DNA from: a virus
Virus record (IMG/VR): IMGVR_UViG_3300010155_000127
Span: 1-21,347 of that record
Strand: one strand, 5' to 3'
Length of the DNA stretch: 21,347 nt
A program made the position numbers and the translations under genes. The notes below the pieces were generated by a model that had not been told where the DNA came from, ran no database searches, and saw nothing but the letters and a program-made list of their open reading frames with translations. Within the stretch, counting starts at the first letter, position 1; every line of letters starts with the position of its first letter. Shown here piece after piece: positions 12,589 to 20,449 of the stretch.

Positions 12589-13611
12589 ATGGCTAACGAA
12601 GAAAGTGTGGCGACGGATAGCCACGATAAAGAAGCCGGAACCGCATCAGGTCACGATGCAGACCAACTGCCTGATCTGGATCAGTTACTGGTTCAGGGAT
12701 TGGGCGGTGCAGAGGTTGGATCAGACCCTTCTCCGGGTGGAGAAGAGGCAGAACCGGAGGAGGCTGTAGCTGAAGAACTTTCAGCCCCTGAAGGGGAAGA
12801 TCAGGCTCTTTCTCAGGATGAAGTAGAGGACGCCGACGCGCCTGAATGGTATCAGAAGCGCATTGATCGGTTTACTCGAAAATTACGCACGGCTGAAGAG
12901 GAACGAGATGACTTGGCTGAAGAGGTTGGGGAGCTGAAGGCGAAAGCAATGGCACCGCAACCGGTTCAACCGGGAGCAAATCCCCTCGGCAATATCAACT
13001 CCAATAAGGAGCTGGATGACTTGGCTGCTCTCGAAGAAGCGCGGCTTGATTTTGTCGAGGATCAAAAGGATCTGCTCATGGATGACGGTCTTGATCAGGT
13101 CATTGAAAATCTCAAGGGCCAAGGATTGACACTTGAGGACGACGTTTCTGAAAACGAAATCCGCAAGGAGATTCGGAACATCGAAAGGAACAGTTCAAAA
13201 AATTTATCTAGGAACATTCCGAAAAGAAAAACCGAGCTTCAACACAAGGAACAATTCGATGCCCATGCCGAGCAACTCTATCCTTGGCTTAAAGACGATA
13301 AGTCTGCCGAGATGGAAGTTTTCGGGGAAGTCGTTAAGTCGTCGCCAGCTTTGGCCAGTGTGCCTACAAGCAAACTGGAAATTGCCCGGTACGTCACGGG
13401 AGTGATGATTGAAAATCAAAGGGGTAAGGTTAAGGCAACCGCCAAGACGAAACCCAGAAAGTCTCCAACAAACCCCGGCAAGCCAACGGCGGCACCAGCC
13501 TCCGCTGACGATGCGGCCAACAACTACGAAACATCCAAGGAAAGACTGTTCACGGATCCAACCAAAGACTCGCTAGATGATATGCTAGTGAATGCGGGAG
13601 TTCTTCAATAA
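12589..13611 (+). CDS. Capsid scaffolding protein
   Basis: 340 residues directly before the major capsid gene. The first ~85 residues are acidic and low-complexity (GGEEAEPEEAVAEEL, EDADAPEW). A coiled-coil-like segment (WYQKRIDRFTRKLRTAEEER..., about 87-120) follows, then helical charged regions (ENEIRKEIRNIERNSSKNL) and a C-terminal Lys-rich, Pro/Ala-rich linker ending in a short helix (LDDMLVNAGVL). This composition and position are typical of tailed-phage scaffolds, which template prohead assembly through the coat protein and then exit. The ribosome site is weak. No protease domain is seen. Confidence 0.75.
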   Translation: MANEESVATDSHDKEAGTASGHDADQLPDLDQLLVQGLGGAEVGSDPSPGGEEAEPEEAVAEELSAPEGEDQALSQDEVEDADAPEWYQKRIDRFTRKLRTAEEERDDLAEEVGELKAKAMAPQPVQPGANPLGNINSNKELDDLAALEEARLDFVEDQKDLLMDDGLDQVIENLKGQGLTLEDDVSENEIRKEIRNIERNSSKNLSRNIPKRKTELQHKEQFDAHAEQLYPWLKDDKSAEMEVFGEVVKSSPALASVPTSKLEIARYVTGVMIENQRGKVKATAKTKPRKSPTNPGKPTAAPASADDAANNYETSKERLFTDPTKDSLDDMLVNAGVLQ

Positions 13612-13623
13612 TGAAGAAATAAA

Positions 13624-14883
13624 ATGGCTTCTCCTTTATATAGTTATACACAAAATGATGAAAGCGGGTCGGCTGCTGATGTTTTCGGTCCGGCACCGGG
13701 CGGTTCTAACCGCGACTTACTAAACGCCATAACCTTGGTGGATGCAAAAGAGTGTCCGTTCATGGCTATGGTTCCGAAAGCTGGGGGCGTTACTAACCTC
13801 AACTTTGAATGGCCTGTCGATAAGGAATTAACGGCAGATGATAATGCGACCATTGACGGACACGATCTGCAACACGGGTTTTCCTCGGTTAACACTGACG
13901 GGGATGACGAATCCGACTTCGGCCATGTGCTTGATCAGTACGCCATCATGGACAACCGTGTCCAGTGGTTCAGACGCGCTGCCTTGGTTTCCAAGCTCAC
14001 CGAGTCTGCAACCAACTTGGCTGGCGTTGCCAACCAAAGGGCGTTTGCGGTTCGTAAGCAGTTGCTGGCACTGAAGCGGGACATGGAAGTTCGCCTTTGC
14101 GCGGATGACATTCCGAAGACGACCGATGAGGTTTATTACAACGCCAATGCGGTGACCGGCTCAAGTACTGCCGGTAACAAAACCCGTGCCTTGGGTAAGT
14201 TCATCGATCCTTACGCAGCGGCGGGGGATGTTCCGGCTGGTTATGTAACCCCAGCGGCTTCGACTCTGGAAACGGATGCTACGAGGAACGACTATGCAAC
14301 TGACATTACAGATGATGGCACAACTACATCTGTCAACCTCACAGAGGATCAGGTGAATGCCGTGTTGCAGTCTGTCTACGAGCAGACCGGCAAGATCAAC
14401 ACCAAGACACTGCTTTGCGGCCCGAACCTCAAGAAACGGTTCAAGGACTACACGGCTGTTACGAGTGGCTCGACCAATTCGGCAGTTGTTGCTCGCAGTT
14501 ATGGGGCGAGTCTTGCAGACAAGAAGGTCATCTCGACGGTTGATGCGTATGAAGGCGACTTCGGCTCCATCGTTTTGGTGCCGACTTTGTGGAATGCGTT
14601 CCACGGTTGGTCTTCTGGAAATGTTTCCGGAACCAAGGGACATGCTTGGGCGGGAACGGATCCTGATAGCGCTACAGCCGGTAATCAGAACGAAGGATGT
14701 AACCCTAACTTGTCTTACGGTTATCTGTTGGACATGGATCTGGTTGAGCTTCGGTTCCATCAGTTGCCACAGGTTCAGCCGCTACCTAACCAAGGTGCAG
14801 GCGAGCGTTTTGCAGTCGATGCAATCGCCGGATTGTGCGTGAAGAATCCGCTCGGATTAGCGGCCTTCAAGCTGCTGAAATAA
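13624..14883 (+). CDS. Major capsid protein, SU10 family
   Basis: 419 residues following the scaffold by 12 bases. The N-terminal pattern NRDLLNAITLVDAKECPFMAMVPK (29-52), then NLNFEWPVDKEL (58-69) and the RVQWFRRAALVSKLTE stretch match the phage SU10 major capsid family (DUF5309), a HK97-fold coat. The long central helix (AFAVRKQLLALKRDMEVRLCAD) corresponds to the spine. The C-terminal part has DLVELRFHQLPQVQPLP, usual near the end of this family. It builds the icosahedral shell. Codon use and position agree with a highly expressed late gene. Confidence 0.82.
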   Translation: MASPLYSYTQNDESGSAADVFGPAPGGSNRDLLNAITLVDAKECPFMAMVPKAGGVTNLNFEWPVDKELTADDNATIDGHDLQHGFSSVNTDGDDESDFGHVLDQYAIMDNRVQWFRRAALVSKLTESATNLAGVANQRAFAVRKQLLALKRDMEVRLCADDIPKTTDEVYYNANAVTGSSTAGNKTRALGKFIDPYAAAGDVPAGYVTPAASTLETDATRNDYATDITDDGTTTSVNLTEDQVNAVLQSVYEQTGKINTKTLLCGPNLKKRFKDYTAVTSGSTNSAVVARSYGASLADKKVISTVDAYEGDFGSIVLVPTLWNAFHGWSSGNVSGTKGHAWAGTDPDSATAGNQNEGCNPNLSYGYLLDMDLVELRFHQLPQVQPLPNQGAGERFAVDAIAGLCVKNPLGLAAFKLLK

Positions 14884-15209
14884 TGTCGGATCTTGTCGAT
14901 CTTTCTGAATTTGGGCCGGGGCAGAAGAACGCCATCATCAAGGAATTGGTGACAGGGCATCAGATGCAAATGGTTCAGTCTGAAATTAATCAGAAGAAAA
15001 TCGCCAAGGAGAATCAACGCGACCACCGGTCAAGCAATGGGTTTGGCCGGTTGGTCGCTAGGTTCGATCTGAACGGATATTTGTCCAACTTCATACGCAA
15101 GGGAGAATCGATTCAGGACAACGACTACCTCAAGTGGGTGGTCAAAAGTCACCCTGAAGTTGCGGTCAAAAGCGTAGGAACAAGGACGCAAGTCGGGCAT
15201 GGAAGCTAG
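14883..15209 (+). CDS. Hypothetical small protein after capsid, 108 aa
   Basis: ATG 14883 overlaps the capsid stop; a longer in-frame start at 14835 would lie in the capsid gene. The product begins MSDLVDLSEFGPGQKNAIIKELVTGHQMQMVQ, helical with a coiled-coil-like Gln/Asn/Lys-rich middle, then a LVARFDLNGYLSNFIRKG segment and a basic C-terminus. It probably is a minor virion or head-completion factor by position. No family is recognised. Confidence 0.6.
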   Translation: MSDLVDLSEFGPGQKNAIIKELVTGHQMQMVQSEINQKKIAKENQRDHRSSNGFGRLVARFDLNGYLSNFIRKGESIQDNDYLKWVVKSHPEVAVKSVGTRTQVGHGS

Positions 15210-16075
15210 TGAGAAAAGTTTCAGCCAGAAACGTATTACAAGGGGCGGTCGAATCTACGGGCCGTCTTTATTCTAATTTAACCAACGACGAGTTTGTTCT
15301 CTTTCGTGGAGCAATGAACCGTCGACTCAGGGAGGCTTACGAACTGGAGTTCTGGCCTGACCTGATGACAATCGAGAAGAGGTACTGGCGGGATATATGG
15401 ATTGCCGGGACATACGCTAACGGTGCCGAGGTTTATTCCGCAACCGAAGAGAAGTACTACACCAACTCCAGCGGAGGCTCGACGACCGGCACTCCCGGCG
15501 TCAGCACAGATTGGACAAGCCTAACAGATTACATCACCTACGTTTCACATGAGCAGAATCTGCAAACAGAGATAGGTGCTACCTACCGGGGAACGTCAAA
15601 GGATCCAAGGCTCAGTTTGGACTACGAAACTTTCCCGTTTGAGGTAAAGGATATTGGGGTTGTGTTTCCGTATGTGGACAAGAGTTATATTTATCTGGAA
15701 TACAGAAAACGTGCGCCAGAGATAAAGGGCGACAAGTTCGATTCGACCAAGACTTACTACGAGGGCCAGCAAGTTTTTTATGAGGGAACAGATAGCCGGG
15801 ACGTTGGAGAATTCTATACGGTTATCACCGCAAGCACTACCGCAACCCCCAGCACAAACGGAGCGGTTAACGGGGCTTGGTCAAAGGTAGACATCCCCTA
15901 CATCTTCGGAGCTTATCTGGAAAAGTCTATCTCGGCGGACATATTATTGCTGGACGAGAAATCAGATTTAGCTGGGATACAATTTAATGAGTCGAACCGT
16001 TTGTTGGGGTGCGAAGTCAAGAAGGCAACCAACCAACAGGGCGACACGGTTCAACCAAAGTTTAGAGGATATTAA
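15209..16075 (+). CDS. Head-tail adaptor-like virion protein
   Basis: 288 residues starting at GTG 15209, which shares one base with the previous stop (TAGTG). The N-terminal ~65 residues are helical (RKVSARNVLQGAVESTGRLY, FRGAMNRRLREAYELEFWPDLMTIEKRYW). This resembles small phage proteins that sit below the portal. Two strand-rich modules follow with Y-x-x-G-x-x-V-x-Y-type patterns (EVYSATEEKYYTN; TYYEGQQVFYEGT), recalling carbohydrate-binding or adaptor decorations. The C-terminal helix-rich part (AYLEKSISADILLLDEKSDLAGIQFNE) may contact the portal. Adaptor is inferred from position and layout; a family name cannot be given safely. Confidence 0.5.
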   Translation: MRKVSARNVLQGAVESTGRLYSNLTNDEFVLFRGAMNRRLREAYELEFWPDLMTIEKRYWRDIWIAGTYANGAEVYSATEEKYYTNSSGGSTTGTPGVSTDWTSLTDYITYVSHEQNLQTEIGATYRGTSKDPRLSLDYETFPFEVKDIGVVFPYVDKSYIYLEYRKRAPEIKGDKFDSTKTYYEGQQVFYEGTDSRDVGEFYTVITASTTATPSTNGAVNGAWSKVDIPYIFGAYLEKSISADILLLDEKSDLAGIQFNESNRLLGCEVKKATNQQGDTVQPKFRGY

Positions 16076-16077
16076 TT

Positions 16078-16335
16078 ATGAACACTGTAAGACAGGCACC
16101 GAGTTCCTCGGTTAAAAGCGTTGCAACGACCCTTGTGGCAAACACGGCAAGGCGGCGGTTGCTTATTTCAAACGGCACGGGAGCGGTTGCTTATGTGAAC
16201 TTCTCCACAACGGCGGGAGCTTCTGGTGCTGGAAATTACCACTTAAAGTTGGCCATTGCTGAAAACCTTATGATTGAGGCATACGACGGCCCAGCTACTG
16301 CTGGCAGCGCGGTGGTTTTCACAGAATTTATTTAG
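16078..16335 (+). CDS. Small beta-rich virion-type protein, 85 aa
   Basis: Two bases after the previous stop, with AGAGG upstream. The sequence VATTLVANTARRRLLISNGTGAVAYVNFSTTA...GNYHLKLAIAENLMIEAYDGPATAGSAVVFTEFI reads as eight alternating strands, like small phage beta-barrel or head-fibre/decoration-type proteins. It could be a virion decoration or receptor-associated protein. I recognise the type but cannot assign a function. Confidence 0.55.
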   Translation: MNTVRQAPSSSVKSVATTLVANTARRRLLISNGTGAVAYVNFSTTAGASGAGNYHLKLAIAENLMIEAYDGPATAGSAVVFTEFI

Positions 16336-16341
16336 TTAGAC

Positions 16342-16521
16342 ATGAACGCAAAACAGGCACTAAACATATTGTTCCAAGCCGCCGGTATGGCTGCTTTGAG
16401 TCGCGAGGGTCACGAACAAGTGACGCAGGCTACACAGGTTTTAAGCAAACTTGTGGAAGGGCAACCGGACGAGCCTCCAAAGGAGGTCGCCAAGGTTGAG
16501 AAGAGTAAGGGGCAGGGTTGA
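16342..16521 (+). CDS. Small hypothetical protein, 59 aa
   Basis: ATG 16342 to TGA 16521. The product begins MNAKQALNILFQAAGMAALS, a helical start, continues REGHEQVTQATQVLSKLVEG, and ends in a Pro/Lys/Glu-rich tail. It overlaps the next gene's TTG start and lies six bases after the preceding stop. Dense packing and coding-like composition support it. It may be a lysis- or virion-associated small protein, but nothing identifies it. Confidence 0.55.
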   Translation: MNAKQALNILFQAAGMAALSREGHEQVTQATQVLSKLVEGQPDEPPKEVAKVEKSKGQG

Positions 16522-16682
16522 ACTGGTTGGATGATTTCAAAGTGCTTTTAGCTTCAACGGCGGGGATTGGAAACCTCCTGTTGAACATTGACCTATGGTT
16601 AAAGATCACAGTTTCCTTGCTCACATGTGTATACCTTGGGTTCAAGGTGTACCAGATACACTGTAGCATAAGAGATAAATGA
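16518..16682 (+). CDS. Small membrane protein, possible holin partner
   Basis: 54 residues from TTG 16518, which lies in the preceding stop region, with AAGGGG about nine bases upstream; it ends TGA 16682. The product has an amphipathic start (NWLDDFKVLLASTAGIGNLLLN) and a hydrophobic segment (WLKITVSLLTCVYLGFKVYQI), followed by a short basic end. It resembles small phage membrane proteins found beside holins. Role as antiholin or holin is inferred from the next gene and size. The TTG start makes expression level uncertain. Confidence 0.5.
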   Translation: MNWLDDFKVLLASTAGIGNLLLNIDLWLKITVSLLTCVYLGFKVYQIHCSIRDK

Positions 16683-16686
16683 AGAT

Positions 16687-16878
16687 ATGGAAAAGACACT
16701 AGATGCCATTTCTGGTAAAAAGACCTACTCTGTTGGGATAGGTGCGATTGCGGTTTGTATAGGGATGTTCCTACAGGATCCCGAATCGATGCCCATGTCT
16801 ACGATGATAAGCACGGTCATCACCAGCCTTCTCGCGATGTTCATTCGTAGCGGGGTGAAGAAGGATACCGGTAGCTGA
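16687..16878 (+). CDS. Holin-like membrane protein
   Basis: 63 residues. Two hydrophobic stretches: YSVGIGAIAVCIGMFLQ (about 15-31) and MISTVITSLLAMFIRSGV (about 40-57), with a short polar DPESMPMS turn and a charged KKDTGS end. This two-helix layout with GKKTY near the start and an L-A-M-x-x-R-S-G-V ending resembles phage holins of the short class. Holins make inner-membrane lesions that time lysis. The lipoprotein/spanin-like pair downstream fits a lysis cassette, though no endolysin is present in this window. Confidence 0.6.
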   Translation: MEKTLDAISGKKTYSVGIGAIAVCIGMFLQDPESMPMSTMISTVITSLLAMFIRSGVKKDTGS

Positions 16879-16880
16879 TA

Positions 16881-17168
16881 ATGATTCAGGGCATCATCGC
16901 TTTGTTCAAGGCGATGCCGTTCTTGGCAAGGCTGTTTGAGAAGGCTGTTGATGCCTATCGGATACAAAAGGCCAATGCGCGGCATGATGAAAAGGTCCGT
17001 AACATTGATGATACTATTGATGGTATTGTTGGTGACGGGATGTCAGTCGGTCGAGTTGAACAACTCGGAGAGGCTGATGGCGATGCCGGGCTTCAGGGAA
17101 GCACTTACAGCGTCACCTTCAGCGACGGAATGGTGTCGGGAAGCACTGAAAACGATAGCAAGCCTTGA
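16881..17168 (+). CDS. Small protein, possible inner spanin or accessory
   Basis: 95 residues, two bases after the previous stop. The first ~40 residues are amphipathic (MIQGIIALFKAMPFLARLFEKAVDAYRIQKANAR), then a charged HDEKVRNIDDTIDGI region; the C-terminal half is Gly/Ser/Asp-rich. The early part recalls small phage proteins that precede a lipoprotein gene, a spanin-like arrangement. However, the hydrophobic segment is short and broken by charges for a true transmembrane helix. The second half is overlapped in another frame by the lipoprotein gene, which may force its low-complexity composition. Confidence 0.5.
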   Translation: MIQGIIALFKAMPFLARLFEKAVDAYRIQKANARHDEKVRNIDDTIDGIVGDGMSVGRVEQLGEADGDAGLQGSTYSVTFSDGMVSGSTENDSKP

Positions 17169-17202
17169 GAGGGAAATTGAAAAATGCCCCAACCACCAGT
17201 AA
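16984..17202 (+). CDS. Overprinted lipoprotein, outer-spanin-like
   Basis: 72 residues (ATG 16984; ATG 16987 adjacent), lying mostly inside the preceding gene in another frame and running 19 bases into the next gene. The product has a classic lipoprotein signal: MMKRSVTLMILLMVLLVTGCQ, with lipobox LVTGC (Cys 20). The mature part is short and helical (MAMPGFREALTASPSATEW, ALKTIASLEREIEKC). Outer spanins (Rz1) are short lipoproteins often embedded in or overlapping the Rz gene, so the architecture fits. Proline content is lower than in classic Rz1. It would be anchored in the outer membrane, implying a Gram-negative host. Confidence 0.6.
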   Translation: MMKRSVTLMILLMVLLVTGCQSVELNNSERLMAMPGFREALTASPSATEWCREALKTIASLEREIEKCPNHQ

Positions 17203-19277
17203 CCGATTTGGATCAGGGATTCATTGGGGTGAACGGAAGAACAGATCCGGCCCTGACGAAGGAGGGCTTGGTATCTTCAGCCAAGAACCGGAGGTTCGTT
17301 AAGGGCGTTGCCACTACCCGTCGCGGTGTAAAGATTCTGCCTTGGTCAAACAAGGCTTCTGGTTTCTACAAGAACGTCGCCTACGCTACTGGCGACATCG
17401 TTCGGTTTTCCGGCCTGAAGATAGACGGCGGAACAGGCGATGCGGCTACTGTCATTACGACAGCGACCGAGGCGTACAATGGGGTAACGCCGAATGCGGA
17501 TCCTGACGGCCCAAGCAGCAACAGGCTTGCTGGCCCTTACTTCGAGCGAACCAGTTTAAATTCCGGATCGGGGCTAGGGGAACTGCCGGTCACGGCGTAT
17601 AACACCTCCGGCCCTGCCGTCACGGTCAACACTAGCTACTGGACTGACGAGGGTGCATTGGTTTTCAAGTACGGCACCGTGTACGGAGCTGGAGTTTTCC
17701 GGACGCCCAACGACATCGAGTGGTTGGTTGTTGCTACGACGACCGGGGTTTTCATTACTCAGGAAAACAACGCAAGCGAGGAGCTGAAGGTTGACGGAAA
17801 GACCTATGCAGCGGCGGCTGACGCAACTCACTACACAGATCTGATAACAGGATCCCATAACCGGGTGACTTTTGTTCAGTGCTTCGACAAGCTGATCATA
17901 TTCAGGGGCAAGGATGATGCTCCACTTGAGTTGAGCGAAAACCTTGCTGCCGGATTTAAAATAGTAGGCAAAGAGGAGAGCGAGGATGTTGACGAGAATC
18001 CAAACGGCACCGGGTTGGAAAGCATCCCGAACGCCGACACAGGGGTGTACTTTGGGAACCGGTTGGTGGTGCCGCATGGCAGGGACGAGATTGCGGTCAG
18101 CGACTACCTGAACTATACCGCCTTCGAGCCAACCAGAAGCAGCCTGCGCGTCAACGTCGGCTCAAGCGATTCTCTTAAAGCTGTATTTAAGTTTGACCCA
18201 AACACCCTGATCGTCTTCAAGACGGGTTCAGTTTATGCCGTCCGAAATTTGTATGGTGACTTGGCTGGTGCCTATCTAGATCTCATTACGGATCAGTACG
18301 GGCTGAAGGCATCCAAGAGTCTGGCGGCGGCTGGGAAGGATCTGATCTTCCTGTCAGACCAGCGCGGTGTTGTCAGTTTGCAGATGACCGAGTCAGGCCA
18401 GACTCAGGGAGTGGATGTTCCATTGTCGGAACCTATAAGCAACATCATCGAGGACATCAACTGGACTTACGCCGAAAATGCGGTCGGCGTCTACCATGAC
18501 AACAAATACTTTTTGGCAGTCCCGTTGAAGGGGCTGAACGGCGACAACCCAACAGAGAACAATGCCGTGCTGGTGTATGACTTCATCAACAAGGCATGGG
18601 CCGGCATCGATCATGGTGATGCCATTGGAAAGCTGGACGGAACTTGGACCGGAATCCGAGAGTGGATCCTGAAGGACTACCGTGGGGCGAAGCGGTTGTT
18701 TTTTATTAGCAGCGACGGGACGCTTGCTTTGTATGACGACAACATGTTTGGCGGCTACATGGACGAGGTGATCAACGCCACAACCAACAAGGTTGACGAG
18801 AAGACGATAGCGACCGAGCTGGTGACACGCGGTTATGGGGGCGGGGTTCCGGACATGAAACGGTTTCAGGCTCTGTCGATTGGAATAGCGAGCTGGCATC
18901 CAAACTACTCTGTATCGGTTTTGGTTGATGGCGTTGAGGAGAGTACCAGCCTTGTCACCGACAAGAAGTTTGACCGGACAAAGTACCAGACCTTTGCGGA
19001 TGCGGACTACACGGCAACAAACGCCAACAACGATTTTCATAATCCCAACCGTCAGGACTACAGCGTTGCAATTCCGTTTATAATCGGAAGCAACGGCTTC
19101 ACGCCTGACCTGAAGCAGAGCTGGATGGACCGCCACAGGTTTTTGAAGGAGGGCCGGTTTGCCCAAGTGAAGATAACGACCCAATCCGACACAAGTGAGT
19201 ACGGCGTTATAGATATAAAAGAGTTAACAATTTTAGGAACGCAGAGAGCGAGAACAATAACATCTGAAGCAGTATGA
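17184..19277 (+). CDS. Tail nozzle-like beta-propeller virion protein
   Basis: 697 residues with GAGAGGG upstream of ATG 17184. The N-terminus (DLDQGFIGVNGRTDPALTK, KNRRFVKGVATTRRGVKILPW) and later repeats of strand-rich blades (NTLIVFKTGSVYAVRNL; KDLIFLSDQRGVVSL; NKYFLAVPLKG; KRLFFISSDGTLALYDD) resemble the propeller-type tail proteins of podoviruses (T7 gp12 nozzle, P22 gp10). An inserted loop region (YATGDIVRFSGLKI..., about 65-125) departs from the repeat. It would close the tail tip and hold DNA in. This rests on repeat pattern and position, not on a family signature. Confidence 0.5.
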   Translation: MPQPPVTDLDQGFIGVNGRTDPALTKEGLVSSAKNRRFVKGVATTRRGVKILPWSNKASGFYKNVAYATGDIVRFSGLKIDGGTGDAATVITTATEAYNGVTPNADPDGPSSNRLAGPYFERTSLNSGSGLGELPVTAYNTSGPAVTVNTSYWTDEGALVFKYGTVYGAGVFRTPNDIEWLVVATTTGVFITQENNASEELKVDGKTYAAAADATHYTDLITGSHNRVTFVQCFDKLIIFRGKDDAPLELSENLAAGFKIVGKEESEDVDENPNGTGLESIPNADTGVYFGNRLVVPHGRDEIAVSDYLNYTAFEPTRSSLRVNVGSSDSLKAVFKFDPNTLIVFKTGSVYAVRNLYGDLAGAYLDLITDQYGLKASKSLAAAGKDLIFLSDQRGVVSLQMTESGQTQGVDVPLSEPISNIIEDINWTYAENAVGVYHDNKYFLAVPLKGLNGDNPTENNAVLVYDFINKAWAGIDHGDAIGKLDGTWTGIREWILKDYRGAKRLFFISSDGTLALYDDNMFGGYMDEVINATTNKVDEKTIATELVTRGYGGGVPDMKRFQALSIGIASWHPNYSVSVLVDGVEESTSLVTDKKFDRTKYQTFADADYTATNANNDFHNPNRQDYSVAIPFIIGSNGFTPDLKQSWMDRHRFLKEGRFAQVKITTQSDTSEYGVIDIKELTILGTQRARTITSEAV

Positions 19278-20449
19278 GTTTAAATGTAACAGTAACACCG
19301 GGCCACACTTTCACCGACAGTGAAACGGTAACAACAGGGAAGCTGAATGCGGCGTCAACGCCAACAGTTTCAGTTTCAGGATCCATCGATTCAAGTGAGC
19401 TGGGAGCTGGTTCGGTTGACACAACCCAGCTTGCCGTTGGTGCGGTTACTCCACCCAAGATGGGAGAGTCGGAACTTGGTACGCCGTCTACGGGTTCGTT
19501 CACAATGAAGCAGGACGCCGACGATGGTGATTCGGAAACTGTCTACCAAAAGAAGGGGAACATCCTTGTGAGCGGCGCAGGCGGGGCAGTGGACGGTAAG
19601 TATGAGGAAACTTTCGCAGGGTATCCAAACCGGTTTCTGATTGGACACGCAAAGAAGGTTGGCGATGGAACTGATGATGTATGGACGGGCGATTGGACTT
19701 TAAGAAGCAAGTTCCTTAATTCGGAATCTTCCATACTGGTTGACCAGCAAGATGACCAGAGTATCACCTTGAAGATCGGATCCTTTAAACTCACCAGCAA
19801 CATGTTTACGGCGGGTTGTGTTAAGTCGGGAACGATCAGTGACTACTCGATAACACTCGACAAGCTGACCCCCGGAGGCGGGGCGTCTACCGGGAGCGCA
19901 GGCGAACCAATCGCAGAGAAGGACGACAGCTTTTGGGGGGGCTTGATTGATTTTAATCCCGGTAATCAGGCGGGGGTAACCGAATACCACGGCAAGGCGG
20001 AAACCCTTCAGCCAACGGCAAAGAATCAGGTTGTATATGCCGTGGCCGAACAACAGAAACTAGCGTTCGGCCATCACCCATGCATTCCGAGGGCTTGGTG
20101 CCATATCGCACAAACTGCCAGCCAAGATAGCGACTCAGATGCCGCGGTTGCGGCGGAGAACTATAGTTTATTAGCCGGATTCGGTGTAGCAGAATTTAGC
20201 AGAGCGGCAAACCATGTACACACGGTGAAGTTTGATGCGGGGGTTTTTAGCGAGAGCGATACAGTTAAGTGTGTGGGCGAGGGCAATTGGAGCAATGCCG
20301 TATCCTACTATCCTCTTGCCGGGGCATCAGCTTCTGAAAACTCTGATACTGTTGACGCGTTGCTTGAAATCACAGTGATGTTTTATCATAATATTGCTCC
20401 TTACTCGTCCTTGCGAAACCCTCGACACTTCCTTTTATATTTCTATTAA
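19274..20449 (+). CDS. Tail fibre-type protein, 391 aa
   Basis: ATG 19274 overlaps the previous stop (ATGA). The N-terminal ~70 residues are Thr/Ser/Val-rich with short repeated phrases (IDSSELGAGSVDTTQLAVGAVTPPKMG), a pattern typical of phage fibre shafts. The middle has Gly/Asp-rich strand segments (KKGNILVSGAGGAVDGKY). The C-terminal ~150 residues include aromatic-rich strands (QVVYAVAEQQKLAFGHHPCIPRAWCHIAQ) and may form the receptor-facing domain. The extreme C-terminus ends in FLLYFY. The next fibre gene overlaps the stop (TAATG). Host-binding role is inferred from composition and order. Confidence 0.55.
   Translation: MSLNVTVTPGHTFTDSETVTTGKLNAASTPTVSVSGSIDSSELGAGSVDTTQLAVGAVTPPKMGESELGTPSTGSFTMKQDADDGDSETVYQKKGNILVSGAGGAVDGKYEETFAGYPNRFLIGHAKKVGDGTDDVWTGDWTLRSKFLNSESSILVDQQDDQSITLKIGSFKLTSNMFTAGCVKSGTISDYSITLDKLTPGGGASTGSAGEPIAEKDDSFWGGLIDFNPGNQAGVTEYHGKAETLQPTAKNQVVYAVAEQQKLAFGHHPCIPRAWCHIAQTASQDSDSDAAVAAENYSLLAGFGVAEFSRAANHVHTVKFDAGVFSESDTVKCVGEGNWSNAVSYYPLAGASASENSDTVDALLEITVMFYHNIAPYSSLRNPRHFLLYFY

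Noticed and set aside
12509-12769. 86-codon + strand frame in the scaffold leader
   Set aside because: It begins without a ribosome site and mostly overlaps the scaffold gene in another frame.
18393-19184. 263-codon open frame on the minus strand
   Set aside because: It lies wholly opposite the nozzle-like gene, has no ribosome site or recognisable domain, and its composition looks like an antisense shadow.
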